Of a stretch of DNA of 64,000 nucleotides, positions 1-11,266 are shown in pieces. The translations under genes and the position numbers were made by a program. Source of the DNA: Styela clava (taxonomy: Eukaryota > Chordata > Ascidiacea > Stolidobranchia > Styelidae); NCBI RefSeq assembly GCF_964204865.1, contig NC_135255.1, forward strand, positions 3,534,001 through 3,598,000, read 5' to 3'. Under the pieces are notes generated by a model that was not told the origin of the DNA, did no database searches, and was given only the letters and a program-made list of their open reading frames with translations. Position 1 is the stretch's first letter. Each line of letters begins with the position of its first letter.

Positions 1-2010
1 TGTTCATCCGTCAAATCTACCGAGAGGAACTTTGATACTGAATCGACTTCTCCTCTTAAATCATTTTTCATTCTTTCGAAAGTTGTAAAATGAATACGTT
101 TATCTTTTTGTGATTCCTGAAAACATAAAAAGAGTCTTAGCATAAGAAAAAAAGGGAAATCTTTTCTAAATTCAGCCATAAGCAATGGTGATAATTTGAC
201 CCCCAATACAAAACTGCAAACGTAGGTCCCATGTCTCCCGTGTCAGAGAGATCTTTTCTATTGATATAGAAAATTCAAATGCGTTTCGTTTTTATCTTTA
301 TAAAATATACGATTAGCTTCCATGAGTGTTTCAGGAAATAGGTGTTGAAAAGTTTCTAAACTATGAAGGATTGGCACCGTCCATCCGAATTCCTACACCC
401 TCTTCAATATTAGGGTCTCGATTCAAGTGCCCTGAGTCTGGAACGCGAAGTATAGGACCGACGGTTTCATAGTGAAAAAAAACGTTTAAACTATTAGATA
501 AATTATACGAATTTATACTTCCCTCATTTTTCAAGTACCATACCTTCCAAAATTTCAAGGTGTGCGAAAACCAACTTCCCCAGGCTACTTTTCCGGAACA
601 GAATTTAGCCAGAAAGTTATTCCAAGTTCCTGGTTCTTCCATTGTTACATTCAAATGATGAAAGAAATAATAAGACACACACACATCTTTTGGATTCCTT
701 GCAACATATATAATTTTACACCCTTTTCCAGACTCTTTGAAAATATCTTCGGGTAATAGCTCGTACGAAAGATGCGTCTTCATTATCCTTCAGTAGGGGA
801 TATATTAATAATTTTATGTTATGATTTATCGTTGAATTTTCTATATGAATTCAAGTATTTATAACAAAGAGGCACCTCCAATAATACTCAATATTTGTAA
901 ATTGGTCGGATATAAGAACTCGAAAACTCAAAAAAGTAGTAACTGTATCTATAGTATTTCGAAAGAAAAACATGCTGCGGATTGAATAATTTACTTTCGA
1001 ATTTTAGTTTTTAAGCTCAACTCAAGAGCGTTTTATGATATAGTACGTTTAGAATAGACTGTACGGCTTTATTCCCCAAATTTGTTCACGGTTTTGCCAA
1101 ATCAGTACCATATTTTTACAGTTATTTCTAACGCAATACTGAATATTATTTTATCATGTATGATAATGCGAATGAAGGTCCCACCTTTGTTTGCCCAGTG
1201 GCCAATTTTCTAATGATTGTAGTCCCTTTGAATCGGAATCCACGTCAAATAAATCAAGAAATGCACTTCTTCCGGTAACTGTTTCACTTTTAGCAGCTTT
1301 TATATCTGCGTTGTTGCATATGAGCCAAACTATTTCTTGCATCCATGTTGTACCTAAACAACACTGAGCTCAAAAAGTTATACGAAATAATTTCTCAACT
1401 GTAAATACTATCATGAAAGGCATTTAGAGTGATGTCCGTGGGAACAATTTGAATTTAAATTTATTTAAGTTTAAATTTTTCAGGTTATTCCCAACTTGCT
1501 AACTTTGTAAAATATATGTATATAATAGTCATTGTATCACTCCTAAAGTTTGTTTCTTAACTATCACCATTTATAATTTTCGCTTCACCTGTTTGAAGGA
1601 ATGAATGTAAAAATTGAATAATTATTAATAGATAAAACATTACAAGGTCATTGGCAGAAATTGTAATACCAACGAACACATGTTTGAATATTAATAACAA
1701 TTTGAGCTTGATTTCTTGAGCATTAAATGACAACCGATAACCGATTATGACCCTGACGTGATGCTATACGTGCTCGTCCATGATAAGTTAAGTTCAGCCT
1801 ACCTGCTTTTGGATATGTCACCACGAAAATGTCGTCCTCTCTGATTTTTAGTTTTAATATAGGTTCCAGAAGATGTGCAAAACCTTGACTCTCTGCAACA
1901 AACTTGAAGCCATTTGATGCTACAACTTCTACAGTCGGTGATCTGATTTTTTTGTTTAGTCCGGTTTTTATCATCAGGGCCATTAACCCTGATTTCATAG
2001 AAACTTTCAT
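1..2010 (-). CDS. cytosolic sulfotransferase (SULT family), 3' end outside window
   Basis: Transfers sulfate from PAPS to small hydroxyl or amine acceptors in the cytosol. Four exons were read on the minus strand: 2010-1803, 1353-1185, 787-544 and 116-1 (continuing off the window). All have GT-AG ends and the reading frame is kept through every junction, giving 245 residues here against about 290 for the family. The 5'-phosphosulfate-binding motif YPKAGTTW is rebuilt exactly across the first splice junction. KTHL at 129-132 carries the expected catalytic His131. VARNPKDVCVSYYFF from residue 154 is the 3'-phosphate-binding segment, with Arg156 and Ser164. The last exon reads KDKRIHFTTFERMKNDLRGE, matching the family's usual strand-helix region. 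There is no signal peptide, as expected for a cytosolic enzyme. Start: Met at 2010; Met at codons 5 or 10 are alternatives. The substrate class cannot be judged. The open frame that continues to 361 is intron read-through. Confidence 0.93.
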
Positions 2011-3786
2011 GGCTGAAAATAATCGAAATTATTTGCGAAGTGAAATTGGAATACCGGTGAAACTATTTGCAAATACGGATTTCACCTAGAAATACAAAAT
2101 GCAGAGGAATTTTCTCGTACAATGATTATTTCATTTTAATCGGTTTTGCTTTTCATAGCGTTACCCACCCATTATGCATAATTCTAAATAGTAGGATTTA
2201 ATCATAATTTCTTAAACTTTAATTTTGCGCTAATGCAACAATAAACAATGTTAAGCATTGTTACTCCAATTACTTACCCAAACTGACGACATCCGCAGGT
2301 CTCATCGATTTTATATACATTGCAGAAATTACAACAGTAACAATAGTTACCAGCAGAATGTAGAAAAACATATTATAGGTAAAAAGTTATGCTTAAAATA
2401 TAATGTGACAGAGAAAATTATAACGGTCATGTTTCTTAGTAACGAGTGTAGTTTCCAAAACATCAAAGAGCAACATTCAAGAATTGCGACGTATAATTAT
2501 TTGCCTTCCTCTAGCGTATCGAAAATGCTATTTTTTAACTGATAAACAATATATAATGGCAATTACAGTTTCCTGTTGGAAATTTGAATTTATAACAGCA
2601 GCATACGTAACATGCTTATAGATGTGACATACCAACTAATATATATATATTAGGCAATTAAAAAATGTAAATTTTTTCCACATTTATGCCCCACAAATGA
2701 AAGAATATTTCGAAACTAAAAATCCTCACTCATACACGAAGTTCCTGTGCTATATTATTATGTGATAGAAGATACATGTTACCAGTGGCTAATAATTTTA
2801 AATCTAACATGAAGACTGTAGTAATCATTCTCTTCAGTATAGAGCATATTTGGGATGGCTATTCTATTCAACGTCAACCACTGTATGAGACTCTTAAATT
2901 GAAAATTTAATCTCCTTTGCGCACTAATTCCTGTCATCTGTGGATCGCTCTGTTTTGTAATATGTATAATCACCTTCAATGGCCCTTCCTTTTAAACTCT
3001 TGAGTTTAGCCCTAAGCCATATTGAGATCATATCGGAAACTAAACCAACATTTCTAGAATGTCGATAATTCTTATCAACGAGATCTCATTAAATCAATGT
3101 TGGTCGTCATTCGCCTTCATGCCATATTTTTGAGCATTACGTTTATGTTTATTTGTTTAAGACATTGCATAGATTTATTCTCGATTTATCAAAGCCATTT
3201 GAACTTTCGTGCACATGGACAATAATAGCACATGCTAGCAATCTTCAACCTGATTCGTAATGCGACCACGTGTGAATCGCAAAGGTATAGACAGAGAGCG
3301 CATGCTCGTAACATGGGCACATGGGAGCATAGTTCCTTCAAACCCAATCATTTCACATTCCTGGCTAAATATTTAGAATCAATCAAACTAGTGCAGAGCA
3401 ATTGATTCACAATTTTACGATTAATGTTGATTATTTTGAGACTACTTTGACAATTTGACGAATGCTGACTGGCTGATATACTAATTAGGCAATTAGCCTC
3501 GTACTATACAAGTATACAGAGACCCAAAATTAGCTTCAATATATCCCTACCTGCAATGCTACATTGTTCCATTTAAAATCAATATAATAAACGATTTTCA
3601 ATTACTACCCTGTGTATTGTCTATTCGCATATGCGTTGATAGGCAATATCTGTACTGGCAATATCTGTACTGACTATCTTGTAAATACGTTCAAATATGC
3701 CAAAGCGAAAGCCGTATCGTAGCCATCTCGATCCATCCATCTCGCGCTATCTTTATTTCTAAAACTAACGTCGCGTAACGGTCTGA
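2011..3786. other. intergenic, no gene recognised
   Basis: AT-rich sequence upstream of the sulfotransferase start. The short open frames here (for example 2258-2542 and 2779-2979) have no recognisable domain or supporting splice structure. A 16-bp stretch is repeated in tandem near 3643-3672. The proximal promoter of the sulfotransferase should lie just above 2010, but I see no clear core element. Confidence 0.4.
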
Positions 3787-3996
3787 CAGGTTCCATTACA
3801 TTTGAACCCACGTACATTTGAATCCATGACAATTGCACCTGCATACTATTGCACATATGGAATTTTTTTTACGGTTATTTGAACCCATACTAACCCTAAC
3901 CCATGGGTTTTAGCACCCGCGTATAGATTGAACTTGCGGATATACACAGGGGTTCAAATGTACGTGCATGTGTTCAAATGTACGGTCACGGTCTGA
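3779..3996. mobile_element. foldback MITE with 9-bp target duplication
   Basis: The inverted arms are 3793-3825 and about 3951-3990. Both contain two spaced copies of the motif TACATTTGAAC, in opposite orientation in the two arms. The element body is 3787-3987. It is flanked by the direct repeat ACGGTCTGA at 3778-3786 and 3988-3996, which fits a 9-bp target-site duplication. No coding capacity. The superfamily is not determined; 9-bp duplications are typical of Mutator-like elements. Confidence 0.7.
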
Positions 3997-5160
3997 AGGG
4001 CTTTTCTAGCGATGAGATATTTTTAAGTCGTTTGAAAAAGACCTCTGTCGATGCTACGATAGTATACCGACCATGCATTAAATGTTCGACTGTGTGACAA
4101 TTTTAGTGGATACGCGGATACAACGTCTACAATTGCATGCAACAATCAAAGAGTGCATCGAAATCTCCGCTAAATTTCAAAAGCTATCTTTAATAGAATC
4201 CGATTATATAACAGTGGCAGTAACTAATAATGGCTTTTATTTTTCCCATTCACTAGAATAATTCCAAACTGCACCAAGTGATGAAATTAGGGTCCCGATC
4301 GCCATTCCAAAGGACCCCGCATATAAGTGTGCTATGTCATTTGGGTTCGTGCGTAGAAGTAACCTCGATTCTTAATTGCGTTTATTTTTCTGCCTTTTCC
4401 GCGACTGAAAGTTTTCTGCGGGATAAATTTGCTCAATGACAAATCAGGATCTTATCTGAGCATGTTAATAATATCACCGCCTACTCACGCTCGCCTTAGA
4501 CCACGTTTTGGGTAATTTTGGTCCATAATAAAATTTCAAAATAAACTTGTATTTCTTCTTGCACATGGGTTATTTATTCCATAATCTTCCACCCATAGCT
4601 CCATATTCCAATTGCATTTTTGAAGATGCAAAATGGACGGAGAGTGTGATATTTATTTACTCTCAATAGTTTTATAAAGATGATGACTAGATGAACAAAC
4701 TCAACCATGTCGAGCATATTTATCAATATTCATTAATGACCCTCAAACTTGCGATAAAAGTATTGACAAGGAAAAATAAATTACGCGCGTAGAGCATAAT
4801 TTTTTAAGTATTTCTGCATATTTACTATACGGATAATTCAGTTTTATTCATGTTTATTTCAATTACTTCAATGTGCCACTAGAGAGGATCTGGAAGCAAT
4901 GTAAAGGGAAAAAATATCCTAATTAAATATATTTATATATCAAAACTTGGTTTTTCTTCTTATGTTTATCACTTAAATTCAACATCTAATTAAGATACAC
5001 GTTAACTTACTATACAAACCGTGTCATATCAACGACAATTATAATAATCAACATTTAGTACTCAAGTGTAAGCAAGACAAATTTTGTTCACTACCTGTCG
5101 TAACTCTTTTTATTTATTTTCGTATTAGTGCATCAAAACTTGTAGTGTAAGATTTTCATA
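3997..5160. other. intergenic, nothing recognised
   Basis: AT-rich non-coding sequence between the foldback element and a SINE copy. I see no open frame with a recognisable domain and no clear repeat. Confidence 0.4.
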
Positions 5161-5164
5161 TTTA

Positions 5165-5460
5165 TTCCGGGGGAGATGAAAGCTGATAAGACAGCTTAAT
5201 CACATGATGTACCACTGCCTCTCGCTGGTTTAACGGTCCAGTGGGAATAGCTAACCAACCAGATTGTTTCAGATGCATGGACTTGACGATGGAGGAAGAC
5301 GTAACCGACCAGCGATTATGTGAACCCTCTCATATACGCCGGTGAGGAGTCCAGCAATTTTTTACACATAATTATCCCCACGGGATTCGAACCTGCGAAA
5401 CCATGCAAGGCAGTCAGAGGTGCGAAGGCAAGCGTACTAGCTTAGACCAATATCCTTTTC
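5165..5460 (-). repeat. tRNA-derived SINE copy
   Basis: Read on the minus strand, the head at about 5450-5370 ends with an exact RNA polymerase III B-box, GGTTCGAATCC (complement of 5385-5396). A degenerate A-box-like segment lies about 55 bases before it. The body downstream includes CTGGACTCCTC and GTCTTCCTCC, which recur at 61855-62040. GTTAGCT and CTGGACTC recur at 13945-14110. The family name is not known to me. The head is too diverged to be a working tRNA gene. Confidence 0.65.
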
Positions 5461-6393
5461 CAGTGGGTTAATAGTTAATACGCATACCTTCGTCGTGAAC
5501 AATTCAGTCTGGTATTTGAACAATACTGTTATAATAATCATACACTTCCGTTTGTTTCATCACGTTTATTGGTCTATTTTCAATGATCGTTGCAACATCA
5601 TTGTTTACGACAAGAAGTTTAACTTGATAATTCACACGAAACATAAAATTAACCCAACAAAATGAAGAAAGTAAACTTGCATTTTTGTGAATGCCGGAAT
5701 GAATTGCCTTATCCAAACGTCGCTGTGTCACAAATATCATTTTATGTGTTGCTAAGTATATATTAGGAAAAGCATATAGCTATATTAAACTAATATTATT
5801 TATTACAATCCTGCCCAGTGGGAATCTCTTTTTGTAAAAAATAATTTTTGAATGCTATTGATGGAGTCCTTTAATATTTTGCACATAAGTATTCCAATCC
5901 GTTTTGCGTCGTATTTATAGTTTGAAAATATTTCGTTATTTAAGCAAATCAATTTCAACACAAACAGTTCGTTACTTAGAGTGAAATATTTGAAACACTT
6001 TCAAACATAATTCAAAAAGGCTACGCAAATAATTTTTCATTGTTACATAAACATTTTCGGATATGAATATTTTCAAAGTCATCAACATCCTTACAACGTT
6101 CCATTTAAAAATAACGCGCGCACTTGCGCAAATAAACACAAGTCATTTGATGTATTGTTTTCATACTGTATTGTCCCGAATAACCCGTAATTAGATATGA
6201 AACGTTTTGGAAACGCACGTTGACAAGATAAAAGAAAGTCTATTGCGGGATTTAGAAATGCAATGTACCCCGTTGTTATCGTTAAACCGATTAGGATGCG
6301 TTAATTTAATATAAAATGAGTTGAACTTGAGAAGGAAGACATTCAGTGAAATATTGTTTTCCAACGTACTTGCTCTCTGCAATTTATTATATC
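5461..6393. other. intergenic upstream of DEP gene copy 1
   Basis: A 78-codon minus-strand open frame at 5504-5740 has no recognisable domain and no clear exon borders, so it is not called. The rest is AT-rich leader or promoter DNA for the DEP gene beginning at 6394. Confidence 0.35.
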
Positions 6394-7774
6394 ATGGAGC
6401 CTAACGTATCAACCTCCAGTTTTTTCAACGACTGTCGTGGAACATCTTTGCGTGGATCTAAGCGATATAAAGCAACAACGATTTGGAATGAGTTACTTAA
6501 CGCATTCCGCGATCGGCTCAATTGTAAGAAACACAGAAGAAATTTAAAGACTTATGACAACTGTTTTACTGGATCGGGAGCCGCTGATGTCATGCATTCA
6601 GTTTTACTTGAAAATGAGAATGTTTCTCAAGATGTAACAAGATCACAGGTAAGAATTATGGTTTTATTTAGAGTACCTGTATTTTTCTGATTGCGTAAGA
6701 TGTTCTTCACCATTGTTCCTAACATAGATTACTATTGAAAACTCCATAGGTTCGAAATGATAGAAACCAGTTCTGTACGAAGTAAGCCATCACTCATCAC
6801 CATTTTCCACCAACATTATACGGTGGAAAATACCTAAGTGCCTGCTTCGTTTTATCGTGCACCAATATAAAACCTTTATGATGTATGCTTTTGAGTAGAA
6901 AGAAACTAAAATTGTAATTTTCGATTCAGGCAATCAAACTGCTTCAAAAGTTTTTATTCGAGCATGTGATTGAAACAATTAATGGGAAATGGGAGAACGA
7001 ACTGTTCACGGACACAAATCGGTTGTACAGGTAAATTAGTTATAAACATTTATTCATTTAATGTGTAATTGCTTGTATTTTTTTTTTTAATTCAAAATTG
7101 TCAGGTTTACCGTTCGTTTTCAATTTTCTATTTCACACGAAGAAAAAATCATTTTGAATGTTGTCTGACTAGTTTCAGTAGTTGCATGTATTAACTTCAG
7201 TAACATGTATTAAATATGTGTGCAGAGCGCCTACATTTGCATTAACCTTTTTTTTTATTATTTAAGGTTATATGGTGAAAATGAAGATACGGAAATCTCT
7301 TCAAGTTCAATTCCTCTTATTAAAAACAAAGTAAGTTTGAAACGACTAGAAGGAAGATTTTTAAATAAATCGAATAATGTAATGGATGAATATACAACAG
7401 TTTTTTATTTTTTATTCAAGATTAAGAAATCCATATGATTTGAGCATTGGTAAAATGGGTATACTGAAACAATATGTTTATATATAAAGCTACACTGCGA
7501 TGAATAAGTCTTGAAGGTGGCATTATGAAGTTTTCCTGACGTGGTATATCGTACATACTTTCTTCAAATGAAGATTATTCATCATTATACTTATTATTTT
7601 TTAATGCAGTTTCCATCAAGACAAATTATTCTTTCGCCGCCAATCTCGAGAAGATTTGCCACCTCACCCAAACAAGAAAAGCCAACCCGATCGAATTGTT
7701 CAATGAAGCTTCTTCCCAGCAAAGGTTGTGAACTGAGATTTATTCCTAAGTGTCTCCTTGCTGTAGTAGACTGA
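6394..7774 (+). CDS. DEP-domain protein, DEPDC1-like, tandem copy 1
   Basis: Four exons, 6394-6648, 6930-7030, 7267-7330 and 7610-7774, with GT-AG introns, give 194 residues. Residues 20-120 form a DEP domain: KATTIWNELLNAFRDRLNCK, then basic KHRRNLKTYDNCFTGSGA, then a second exon with KLLQKFLFEHVIETINGKWE and LYR. DEP domains act in membrane, G-protein or Wnt-linked signalling; this version most resembles the N-terminus of DEPDC1. The protein stops shortly after the domain, so the RhoGAP-like region of full DEPDC1 is absent. The tail has SPPISRRFATS and ends RFIPKCLLAVVD, both echoed in copy 2. Start: Met at 6394 gives a leader like the other two copies; an upstream in-frame Met at 6346 is possible. 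Cellular role is not known. Confidence 0.85.
6802..6831. repeat. perfect 10-bp stem hairpin in intron 1
   Basis: ATTTTCCACC at 6802-6811 is followed after 10 bases by its exact reverse complement at 6822-6831. It lies in intron 1 of DEP copy 1. It may be the remnant of a small hairpin element or chance in AT-rich DNA. Confidence 0.5.
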
Positions 7775-7914
7775 ATATTTCTTTTGCTGCTTGATTTAAG
7801 TATATGCGTGTTATGTATCTCGCTAGTTTCGCAAAGTGTTCCATTTTAATGTTAATTGTTGATTCACCATTGTTTTTTTAGTAATTATGTCACTAGTAGC
7901 ATTGTGTTTATTGC

Positions 7915-7920
7915 AATAAA
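7915..7920 (+). promoter_or_regulatory. candidate polyadenylation signal, DEP copy 1
   Basis: AATAAA lies about 140 bases after the stop codon of DEP copy 1. Position and motif fit a poly(A) signal, but in AT-rich DNA the motif is common. Confidence 0.4.
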
Positions 7921-8984
7921 TATATTTGCTAATTCAAATTTGTATGTTATTACGATCATAACGTCATCCGAAACAGGAACCGGTCGATAGCATGGGTTGC
8001 GGCTAAAAAGGAAAGAAATAGGTTTTACTTGTGAGAAATTCACTCTACTCTGTTTTTTTTTATCAGTTATCACTTTAAAATCTATGTAGGTATAGATATG
8101 CTACGTGAAGAGTAAATTTGATATACTGACTCTAAACGTCGATAAGATATAGGGGCACGCGTAGATGTATAATAGTCTAATATCTAATGATGACAGATGA
8201 ATTGCAACATATTAGAATGTCATCAGATATACTGAGATGCCTATTATTACGAAACATAAACAGCGTATATGTTCAACCTATATTATCAATATATTATATT
8301 ATTGTCTACATTAAATTATCACTTCAACAAAAAAATATACAAAACCCCGGTTATCAAATGTCAATTCCAGGTTCACCAGAACTCTCCGAAATGTCATGAC
8401 TGTTGGTAACATAAATTTCCGAACAAAAGTAATTGACATTGCAATTACAGACGTCTTTGTCTGTAGAGATGTACTTCATTCATCATACTTTTTTTTATCA
8501 TATGTTCTATTCCAATAGATATATATTCATATTTGGTAATGCAATGATGTGCTGCTAACAGTCATTGCCGATCGCCAGGTACTTTCTGTTTGTTAATCTA
8601 TTATGGCACACTAAATTCATTTTGTCTCCATTAGTAAGAAGTTTATTGGCGGCGTGTCAGTGAGTGATATACCAAGTGTATGTAACACAAGAATGATCGC
8701 ACACAATTTCGAGAGGCTCAGATGTTGCAATAGTAATAGTTTAATCAATGCAACTGAAAATGACGTCGAACTGCACAAACAGATATATCTTTAGCATGGC
8801 TATTTTCACGTTACTTATACATGTAGCTCAAATGTTTGATGATGTATGGGATACTTGGGACATTGATACAATACCAGAATTCTATTTTTATTCAACAAAT
8901 TAATGCACATGAAAATTTTAACTGATTACATGCAATCTTGCTTATACAGACTAAATTTTGTTACTTTCTCTAGTTTCCGTATTA
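7921..8984. other. intergenic, nothing recognised
   Basis: AT-rich DNA between DEP copy 1 and a hAT-type element. The short open frames here lack any recognisable domain. Confidence 0.4.
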
Positions 8985-9512
8985 TCAATATCGAGGGCTG
9001 CCATCGATATGAACTCCAAAATTAGGACATTAGGGAAACATAATAATAGAATAACAAAGAACGAAACGTAATAAACAAATTATAACCATGCCAGTGTGGC
9101 CCGTGTTTAATCATACTTTGCACTAGAAAGGACTTGCTCCAGCAGTTCTTAATTCTTAGAAACAATCTGTTCCATCTCATTTATATGTTCTATTTTGATT
9201 CATATTACACGAACTGATTTTGGCCGGTACGCTATTATTTTGTCGCTGTGTCAATTAATTTGCTGTTAATACGTAATGAATGCGCGTAGCAAACAATGAG
9301 GTTGAAAAATAACATTTCTAGCAAATCAATCATTCGAATTAACCAATCTAAATGCCTGGTATAAGAACCCCTACCCATAAAATAAGGACAAAAACAAGGA
9401 CACATGTCAAAAGGATGTTTCTTAAAAATAAAGACATATTTTCTAATACGAAGACCTTCAAAATAAGGACAAATCTTAGAAATAAGGACGTTATGGCAGC
9501 CCTGCCTATATC
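8985..9512. mobile_element. hAT-type non-autonomous element, 512 bp
   Basis: The body is 8993-9504. Its left end GAGGGCTGCCAT pairs with the right end ATGGCAGCCCTG as a terminal inverted repeat. The flanks TCAATATC (8985-8992) and CCTATATC (9505-9512) match at 6 of 8 positions, fitting an old 8-bp hAT duplication. The right half repeats the motif AAATAAGGACA several times. No transposase coding region is visible. Confidence 0.65.
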
Positions 9513-10296
9513 AGTAAGAAGAAACTAATAAAATATTACCTTCATTTAAGTAATTTACGCGATCACTGAATCAATGCCTACATTCATTTCATTGGCTAAA
9601 ACTTGTGCATGTATTTGGCTGTGAATAAGCCTGGTAACAACCAGGTATTGTGATTGCGGGTTGATCATGACATAACGAGGGCATTCTGCTTGTAAGCCTT
9701 CGAAAGCCGGGAGCCAGGTTCGAAACTTTGTTAAAAGTAACAAACATTTTCCGGATCTCTGGCTCAAACCCGATCTCCACATCTTTACACAAGGTGTAAT
9801 AATTTTTAATATAATAATAATGTAGGATATTTACAAAAGCGGAATGATTCCGGTTTATAAAAAAAATATGCAGCTGCACAGGTATCACAGGTTGCTTGTC
9901 CGATCATTGATCAGAGTAAAGTGTAAAATAACATCACAAAAAACGGCAAGATTTTTTGTTGTCACAACATTTTCCATGAGTCGGAAACGGACTCAAATAT
10001 ATCGGTATTCCGAAGTATGCAGTCAAAATCCGATTTTGGGTTACTTGTAGTCAGGAGTCGAAGCTTTTTTTCGACTGGTCTCCACCCTGATATAAAGCAT
10101 GCAGCACCTGGATATGGGATATATTCGCCAGTGTATGATTGCATCAATGTATGAAATCGAAATATTACTCTCCCATAACGTTCCTAAACCACTAACACGT
10201 ACAATATTTCCGCAATTCTAGTGCGATTGTGTTCAATCAAAGGCATTGCATACACATAAAAGATAAATCATTCGCGTTGAAGTTCAGAGAGAAATG
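9513..10296. other. intergenic, possible diverged SINE-like sequence
   Basis: Around 9650-9790 there is a relatively GC-rich stretch containing AGGTTCGAAACT, resembling a polymerase III B-box, and a reversed copy of a similar motif near 9760. No convincing A-box or boundary was found, so it is only noted. The overlapping open frames on the minus strand here are not credible genes. Confidence 0.3.
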
Positions 10297-10474
10297 TATA
10301 TAAAATGAAAGAAAGCACGGCATTTATCATCACTTTTTCATGTAACGTTTTTTGAAATGAAAACAGTGAAACGGTGCCCCGGGGTATATATAAAAATGAA
10401 AGAAAGTAACAAATTTAACAGTACTTTTGAAGTAATATTTTTGAAATGACAAAAGTGAAACAATGCCTCAGGGT
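10297..10474. repeat. two-copy tandem repeat, about 88 bp
   Basis: The units start at 10297 and about 10385. Both begin TATATAAAATGAAAGAAAG-like and continue to TTTGAAATGA..AGTGAAAC..TGCC.C.GGG. The copies differ by many substitutions and small gaps, so the duplication is old. No coding content. Confidence 0.7.
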
Positions 10475-11266
10475 ATTTCACACGCTGACTTATCAAGATA
10501 GCAAGTATCTCTGTTGTCTGAATTGTGCACACTTGGATTTGTATTTTGAACGATACTCAGTATACGAATCAAACGCTACCTATAACTTTACTGCGGTTGT
10601 TGTTGATTGCGCAAGATATGCGAAACTAACTTGGCAGGTTTTTGTCAAACGTTTAGCTCTCATTTAGATCGTTTGATTTTGATATTGCAAAGAACTTAGC
10701 TTAGGTATGATATAAATATAGATAGATAGTATGTCATGGTCGATGTCTTACCTGATACTTGCCTTTCTACGACAATTGTATGATAAGTAATTTTTTTCAC
10801 ATTATGTGGTTGCCACTGATTAAATGAAATCTTTAGTGAAACCCGCATACCTAACACTCCAGCCAAAGTGCAATAAACTGAGTAGACAAGGCAGAAACGT
10901 CCTTTCAATATAGTAGCGGCTTATGTATCAGTAGTTAGTTGATTCTCCAGAGCCTTGTCAGGAATGAAGGTGTAAAACGAAAACAAAGTGTCGTTTCACT
11001 GAAAATTGTTCATATTTTTACGTCGGGTGATGCTTTGTGCAACCACCAACTCACGTTGTAAAGTACATGATTTTTTCTGATCCGGAATCCCCCCCCAAAA
11101 AAAATTGTTACACCATGGGCTTCATATAATTCGTGCAAATGCCATGGACTTGCCTTAAAGAGTCACTTTACAATACCATCACATTTTGAAGTAAACGCAT
11201 CAGCCTCTGAAACCAAGTTTTGGTTCTTACGTTAGAGCAGAATCAAAATTTAACAGCACATTAAGT
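10475..11266. other. intergenic upstream of galactosyltransferase-like gene
   Basis: Non-coding sequence leading to the start at 11267. I see no coding exon and no clear TATA element. A C-run followed by an A-run lies near 11091-11104. Confidence 0.35.

Noticed and set aside
361-543. Open frame extending the sulfotransferase exon to a stop at 361
   Set aside because: The family sequence stops matching at 544, where a GTATGG donor occurs, and resumes in phase at 116. The rest is intron read-through.
3888-3902. CTAACCCTAACCC telomere-like run
   Set aside because: Only two units and inside a foldback element; not evidence of a telomere.
9555-9888. Overlapping minus-strand frames of 75 and 99 codons
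   Set aside because: No domain, two frames over the same DNA, and SINE-like sequence content.
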